Positions 5,323 through 9,052 of a DNA stretch of 9,052 nucleotides are shown here, piece by piece (position 1 is the stretch's first letter; each line of letters opens with the position of its first letter). Source of the DNA: Planctomycetota bacterium (GTDB lineage: Bacteria; Planctomycetota; Phycisphaerae; Sedimentisphaerales; Anaerohalosphaeraceae); contig DAOVVQ010000154.1 of NCBI GenBank assembly GCA_030637065.1, positions 1 to 9,052 on the forward strand. The letters run 5' to 3'. The notes below the pieces were generated by a model. That model was not told the origin of the DNA. It saw only the letters and a program-made list of their open reading frames with translations, and did not search any database. The translations under genes were made by a program, and so were the position numbers.

Positions 5323-8300
5323 GTGAAACTTGGTGAGGACAAAAAAATATCGGAGATTATATCTCGTCTGTCCGATTTGCGGGGCCGAGAGGGGGCTGTG
5401 ACGGTCAGTGGGACGTGGGGGTCCTTTGCGCCTATGTTGGCGGCGCACATTTCAAAGGTGCTTGGGCGGCCTGTTCTCTTTGTCAGCGGGCATATCGACG
5501 ATGCCGACAATGTTACCGACGATCTTGCGGTTTTTGCCGGTAAGGAGACGATGATCGAGACTTTTCCGGTCTGGGAGGGTCTTCAGGAGGAGTCGGCTGA
5601 TGCTACCGACGAGATCGGGGCTGAGCGGATACGGATCGCGCTTGGGCTTTCGCAGCGGTTAAACAGGCCCGGCGGCAGTGGCAGGGGCGACGGCGGGGCC
5701 GGCAGTGGGGCTGATGATGCCAGCGGGACCGGGGCGGCTGGGGGGTTGATAATCAGTACGTGTGTGCAGGCCTTGAATCAGCCGGTTCCGAGCCCTTCGC
5801 TGCTGGAGGAAGGGGGGCTGAACCTTGCCCGAGGGCAGACGATCGAGCCGGAGCTTGTGGTCGGCTGGCTGGTGGATAACGGTTTTGAGCGGGTCGACCG
5901 GGTGGATGTTCCCGGCCAGTATGCCCGCAGGGGCGGAATAATCGACATTTTTGCGCCGGTGACGAGCTATCAGGAAGATAGCGGCGGTGGCAGTGATGGC
6001 AGCGATGATGGCGACAGCGGCAGTGTGCGGGACAGCATTCCGGTTCGTGTGGAGTTTTTTGGCGACCAGATCGAGAGCATCCGGCTGATCGACCTCGACA
6101 CGCAACGCTCCAGCCGACAGGTCGAGGGGGTCTCGGTGATAGGGTCTCTGGGTTTCGGGGGTATTGCCGAGACGGAGCTTTTTGTCAATCTGTTGCCTGA
6201 CGATACGATCATTATCTTAGCTGAGCCGGCGGAAGTTCAGGAGGTGTCGGAGGTATTTTTGAGTCGGCTGGACGATACTCGCGGGCTGTATGCGTTTGGT
6301 GCGATATATAAGGCGATAGGCAGGTTTGCGACCCTTGAGATCAGCAGATTTGGCGGCACTGGCGATGGTGGCGGCGGTGGTGAGCAGATCGATCTGGATG
6401 TCAGCAGCGCCCAGCAGTTCGAGCACAAAGCTGGGGCCGGGTGGAAGAGCAATAAGACGGTGCTGGAGGGGCTATTAGCGGCGGCGGGCGAAAAGGAGGT
6501 GCTGCTTTACTGTGAAAATTCCGCCGAGATCGATCGCGTTACCGAGATCATAAAGGAATCCTGCGAGCAGATACCGGCGAATTTCAGGCTCGAATTGGGT
6601 TTTATTCAGCAGGGCTTTATCGTCAATTCGCTCGATACGATCGTGATAAGCCACCACGAGATATTCGGTCAGTATTCGGTTCGGCGGCGGGTTCGGACGA
6701 TACGGGCCGCCTCGCCGATCGAGAGCTTGGTCGATCTGCAAAAGGGCGACTACGTCGTGCATGTTTCGTACGGGATCGGCAAGTTTCTCGGTATCAGTCA
6801 GATGGAAAAGTATGGCAGCGTCAGCGAGTACCTGACGATCGAGTATGCCGACAAGGCTCTGATACACGTTCCGGTCAGCAGTATATCGCTGGTCCAAAAG
6901 TATATCGGCGCTCTCCCGAAGCGGCCTTTGCTAAGCAAGATCGGCACGAAGAAATGGGCCAGACAAAAAGAGCGTGTGACCAAAGGCGTCGAGGAATTGG
7001 CGGCGGAGCTGCTCGAGGTTCAGGCCCGGCGCGAGAGCCTTGGCGGATATTCGTTTGGGGCTGACACGCTCTGGCAGAAGGAGTTCGAGGAGTCTTTTCT
7101 TTATCAGGAGACGCCCGACCAGTTGACGGTTATCGGCGAGATCAAGTCCGATATGACGGGAACGGTTCCGATGGACCGGCTGTTATGCGGCGATGTCGGT
7201 TACGGCAAGACCGAGCTTGCGATGCGGGCGGTGTTTAAGGCGGTCGAGGCGGGCAAGCAGGTTGCGGTGCTGGTTCCAACGACGGTGTTGTGTGTTCAGC
7301 ACGGGCGGACCTTTGCCGAGCGGTTTGCGGATTTTCCGATCTCGATCGGGGTATTGAACCGCTTTGTGACGACAAAACATGCCCGCGAGATCACAGCCGG
7401 GGCCAAAGCGGGCAAGGTGGATATTCTGATCGGAACGCACCGGCTGTTAAGTGGCGATGTGGGCTTTAAGGACTTAGGGCTCCTGATCATCGACGAGGAG
7501 CAGCGGTTCGGTGTCGAGCATAAAGAAAAGCTCAAGCGGTTTCGTGTCAATGTCGACGTGCTGACGATGACGGCGACGCCGATCCCGCGGACGCTGCACA
7601 TGTCGCTGCTTGGTCTGCGCGATATCAGCTCGCTGATGACGCCGCCGCTTGACCGGCGGAGTATTATCACCAGGGTCTGCCGCTATGACAAGGAGAGGAT
7701 CCGCAAGGCGATACTGCACGAGCTTAATCGCGATGGCCAGGTGTTCTTTGTGCATAACCGCGTCCAGTCGATTGCTCGCGTTGCCGACGAGGTGCGAAAG
7801 ATCGTTAACGACCCGTCGGTGCGGATCACTATCGCCCACGGCCAGATGCCCAAGAGCGAGCTGGAAAAGGCGATGATCGATTTTGTGACGGGCCGGATCG
7901 ACGTTCTTGTGTGCTCGACAATAATCGAATCCGGTCTCGACATACCCAACGCCAATACGATGATAATCAACGATGCCGACCGGTTCGGGCTGGCCCAGCT
8001 GCATCAGCTTCGCGGGCGTGTCGGCAGGTATAAGCATCGGGCGTATGCGTATATGCTGCTGCCGGCGGCGCGGAGCGTTACGCCCAAGGCGGCCAGGCGG
8101 CTAAAGGCGATCGAGGAGTATTCGCAGTTAGGTGCCGGTTTTCGCATCGCGCTTAGGGACCTTGAGATTCGCGGGGCCGGCAATATCTTAGGGCCCGAGC
8201 AGTCCGGGCATATCAATACGGTCGGTTACGAAATGTATTGCAGGCTGCTAACCGAGGCGGTTAAGCGTTTGAAGAATGAGCCGATCGAGCGTCCGCCATC

Positions 8301-8748
8301 GACGGTTATGGACCTTGGCTTTTCAACGTATATCCCGAAGAGCTACATCCCTTCGGACCGCCAGCGGATGGATGTCTATCGCCGGATTGCCGTCGCCGGT
8401 AACGAGCGGGACTTAGGGCGGCTGGGCGAGGAATTAGCCGATCTGTTCGGGCCGGTGCCCGATGAGGTCAGGATGCTGCTGGACTTGAGCGAGATACGGA
8501 TATTCGCTGCCGGCTGGGGTGTAAAGAGCATAATCGTTAATGGCCCGGACCTGGTCTTTACCTTCGAGGAGCCAACAGAGGCAAAGGACCTATTCGCCCG
8601 GGCGCCGGGAAGCGTGCGTGTCCCGGACCCAAAAACAGTCCACATCCGACTAACCGAAAACTACTTCGAACCGCCAACCCTGATGAGCATACTAAGAAAG
8701 CTCCTGCGGGCAAAACACAGAAAAGGCACGCGGGACCGCACAGGCTAA
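5323..8748 (+). CDS. mfd: Transcription-repair coupling factor Mfd
   Basis: Mfd is an ATP-driven DNA translocase that pushes stalled RNA polymerase off damaged DNA and recruits UvrA. Seen: 1141 residues, full length for the family. A UvrB-like N-terminal part includes FPVWEGL (81-87), VQALNQPVPSP (148-158) and ARRGGIIDIF (201-210). The CarD-like RNA polymerase interaction domain is at about 474-529 (KGDYVVHVSYGIGKFLG). The helicase core has Walker A GDVGYGKTE (623-631), the DEEQ box (724-727), TATPIPRT (about 750-757), and QLRGRVGR ending at 902. The C-terminal TRCF domain follows. The start is a GTG with only a distant AGGA; no in-frame ATG or GTG lies between it and the upstream stop at 5284. 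Odd: three Gly/Ser/Asp-rich stretches at 116-141, 218-237 and 344-353 that read like triplet expansions. The gene stands alone, convergent with the next. Confidence 0.97.
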   Translation: MKLGEDKKISEIISRLSDLRGREGAVTVSGTWGSFAPMLAAHISKVLGRPVLFVSGHIDDADNVTDDLAVFAGKETMIETFPVWEGLQEESADATDEIGAERIRIALGLSQRLNRPGGSGRGDGGAGSGADDASGTGAAGGLIISTCVQALNQPVPSPSLLEEGGLNLARGQTIEPELVVGWLVDNGFERVDRVDVPGQYARRGGIIDIFAPVTSYQEDSGGGSDGSDDGDSGSVRDSIPVRVEFFGDQIESIRLIDLDTQRSSRQVEGVSVIGSLGFGGIAETELFVNLLPDDTIIILAEPAEVQEVSEVFLSRLDDTRGLYAFGAIYKAIGRFATLEISRFGGTGDGGGGGEQIDLDVSSAQQFEHKAGAGWKSNKTVLEGLLAAAGEKEVLLYCENSAEIDRVTEIIKESCEQIPANFRLELGFIQQGFIVNSLDTIVISHHEIFGQYSVRRRVRTIRAASPIESLVDLQKGDYVVHVSYGIGKFLGISQMEKYGSVSEYLTIEYADKALIHVPVSSISLVQKYIGALPKRPLLSKIGTKKWARQKERVTKGVEELAAELLEVQARRESLGGYSFGADTLWQKEFEESFLYQETPDQLTVIGEIKSDMTGTVPMDRLLCGDVGYGKTELAMRAVFKAVEAGKQVAVLVPTTVLCVQHGRTFAERFADFPISIGVLNRFVTTKHAREITAGAKAGKVDILIGTHRLLSGDVGFKDLGLLIIDEEQRFGVEHKEKLKRFRVNVDVLTMTATPIPRTLHMSLLGLRDISSLMTPPLDRRSIITRVCRYDKERIRKAILHELNRDGQVFFVHNRVQSIARVADEVRKIVNDPSVRITIAHGQMPKSELEKAMIDFVTGRIDVLVCSTIIESGLDIPNANTMIINDADRFGLAQLHQLRGRVGRYKHRAYAYMLLPAARSVTPKAARRLKAIEEYSQLGAGFRIALRDLEIRGAGNILGPEQSGHINTVGYEMYCRLLTEAVKRLKNEPIERPPSTVMDLGFSTYIPKSYIPSDRQRMDVYRRIAVAGNERDLGRLGEELADLFGPVPDEVRMLLDLSEIRIFAAGWGVKSIIVNGPDLVFTFEEPTEAKDLFARAPGSVRVPDPKTVHIRLTENYFEPPTLMSILRKLLRAKHRKGTRDRTG

Positions 8749-8769
8749 AGCCCACCCTACAATTCATTA

Positions 8770-8785
8770 GTGCGAGATTTCGCAC
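8770..8785. terminator. Perfect 6-bp hairpin after mfd
   Basis: GTGCGA (8770-8775) and TCGCAC (8780-8785) pair exactly around a GATT loop, 21 bases after the mfd stop codon. No T-run follows on either strand, so it may be a stability element or half of a two-hairpin terminator together with the one at 8806-8824. Confidence 0.4.
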
Positions 8786-8805
8786 CCTGTCAGAAGGAAT
8801 ACCCC

Positions 8806-8824
8806 AAAAGTACCTGGCACTTTT
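8806..8824. terminator. Bidirectional terminator-like hairpin between convergent genes
   Basis: AAAAGT (8806-8811) and ACTTTT (8819-8824) pair around ACCTGGC, ending in T4 on both strands. The position between the mfd stop (8748) and the stop of the minus-strand gene (8831-8829) fits a shared terminator. The stem is AT-rich and weak, so this is tentative. The word also looks like a dispersed palindrome. Confidence 0.42.
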
Positions 8825-8828
8825 ACGG

Positions 8829-9052
8829 TCACTCTTTACCGACTTCGAGCTTCTTTGCGGTTTCCAGTAGTTCGGCTATATTGCTTGCTCCGCCTAATAC
8901 GGCTGCTGTGCTGTCTAAAGAGCCACCTTCTCCCTGTACACTGATCAAAGGCACTTTAATGATATCCGGATTTACCTGTGCCGCTTCGAGAACTATTTTC
9001 AGCATTTCAAGCAGCATTGTTCTATCTTCTCCGAGAACAGCGACGACGGCAC
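8829..9052 (-). CDS. C-terminal fragment of an unidentified protein (cut by window end)
   Basis: About 73 codons open from the window edge to TGA at 8831-8829. An internal ATG at 9015-9017 is in frame, but the coding pattern continues upstream of it (AVVAVLGEDRT before the Met), so a longer gene reaching beyond the window is more likely than a 62-residue one. It is an acidic, helix-rich tail with a Gly/Ser-rich turn (QGEGGSLDSTAAVLGGASN) followed by an amphipathic helix ending in KKLEVGKE. There is no membrane segment or catalytic motif. The layout recalls C-termini of SPFH/flotillin-type proteins, but this is a weak impression and no family is assigned. Convergent with mfd. Confidence 0.6.
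   Translation of the reverse strand, partial: AVVAVLGEDRTMLLEMLKIVLEAAQVNPDIIKVPLISVQGEGGSLDSTAAVLGGASNIAELLETAKKLEVGKE

Noticed and set aside
5974..6033. Gly/Ser/Asp-rich stretch in mfd as a sign of frameshift or sequencing error
   Set aside because: The reading frame continues without interruption on both sides into conserved Mfd sequence (ARRGGIIDIF before, VRVEFFGDQIESIR after), so an in-frame insertion is the simpler reading.
7474..8037. Minus-strand open frame of 187 codons inside mfd
   Set aside because: It is antisense to the strongly conserved helicase core of Mfd and resembles no family.

Overview
The window looks like a chromosomal, mostly housekeeping stretch from a bacterium of moderate GC. 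The best guess is a member of the Planctomycetota (Phycisphaerae-like). That rests on an ECF sigma gene fused by overlap to a membrane-anchored von Willebrand A protein, an nrdR gene followed by a stand-alone ATP-cone protein, and the style of the Mfd N-terminus. It is inference from gene style, not a database match. No mobile element, CRISPR array, rRNA or tRNA was recognised.

Layout. (1) Positions 1-591, minus strand: the N-terminal 197 residues of argininosuccinate lyase (argH), cut by the window edge, with a near-consensus sigma-70 promoter at 673-701. (2) Positions 778-3514, plus strand, divergent from argH: an ECF-type sigma factor overlapping by 11 bases a membrane protein with a short cytoplasmic N-terminus, one transmembrane helix, a proline-rich stretch and a YfbK-type VWA module. 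This is a candidate sigma/regulator pair. (3) Positions 3515-3766: a convergent intergenic region with small hairpins, a 3 x 7 bp tandem repeat and a G9 tract. (4) Positions 4872-3767, minus strand: nrdR, then a 185-residue protein that appears to contain two ATP-cone-like segments. In front of nrdR lie two NrdR-box-like palindromes 30 bp apart that overlap a candidate promoter, so the operon is probably autoregulated. (5) Positions 4975-5322: a non-coding spacer with a composite stem-loop, then G-rich 11-bp direct repeats immediately before mfd. (6) Positions 5323-8748, plus strand: full-length mfd (transcription-repair coupling factor) with three Gly/Ser/Asp-rich insertions in its N-terminal half. 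(7) Positions 8829-9052, minus strand: the C-terminal end of an unidentified protein, convergent with mfd, with two hairpins between them.

Functionally, argH serves arginine synthesis, nrdR and the ATP-cone gene sense nucleotide status and probably control ribonucleotide reductase genes elsewhere, and mfd couples transcription to excision repair. The sigma/VWA pair is probably an envelope signalling unit of unknown stimulus. The most interesting items are the sigma/VWA pair, the nrdR operon with its boxes and double ATP-cone partner, and the triplet-repeat-like insertions in mfd.
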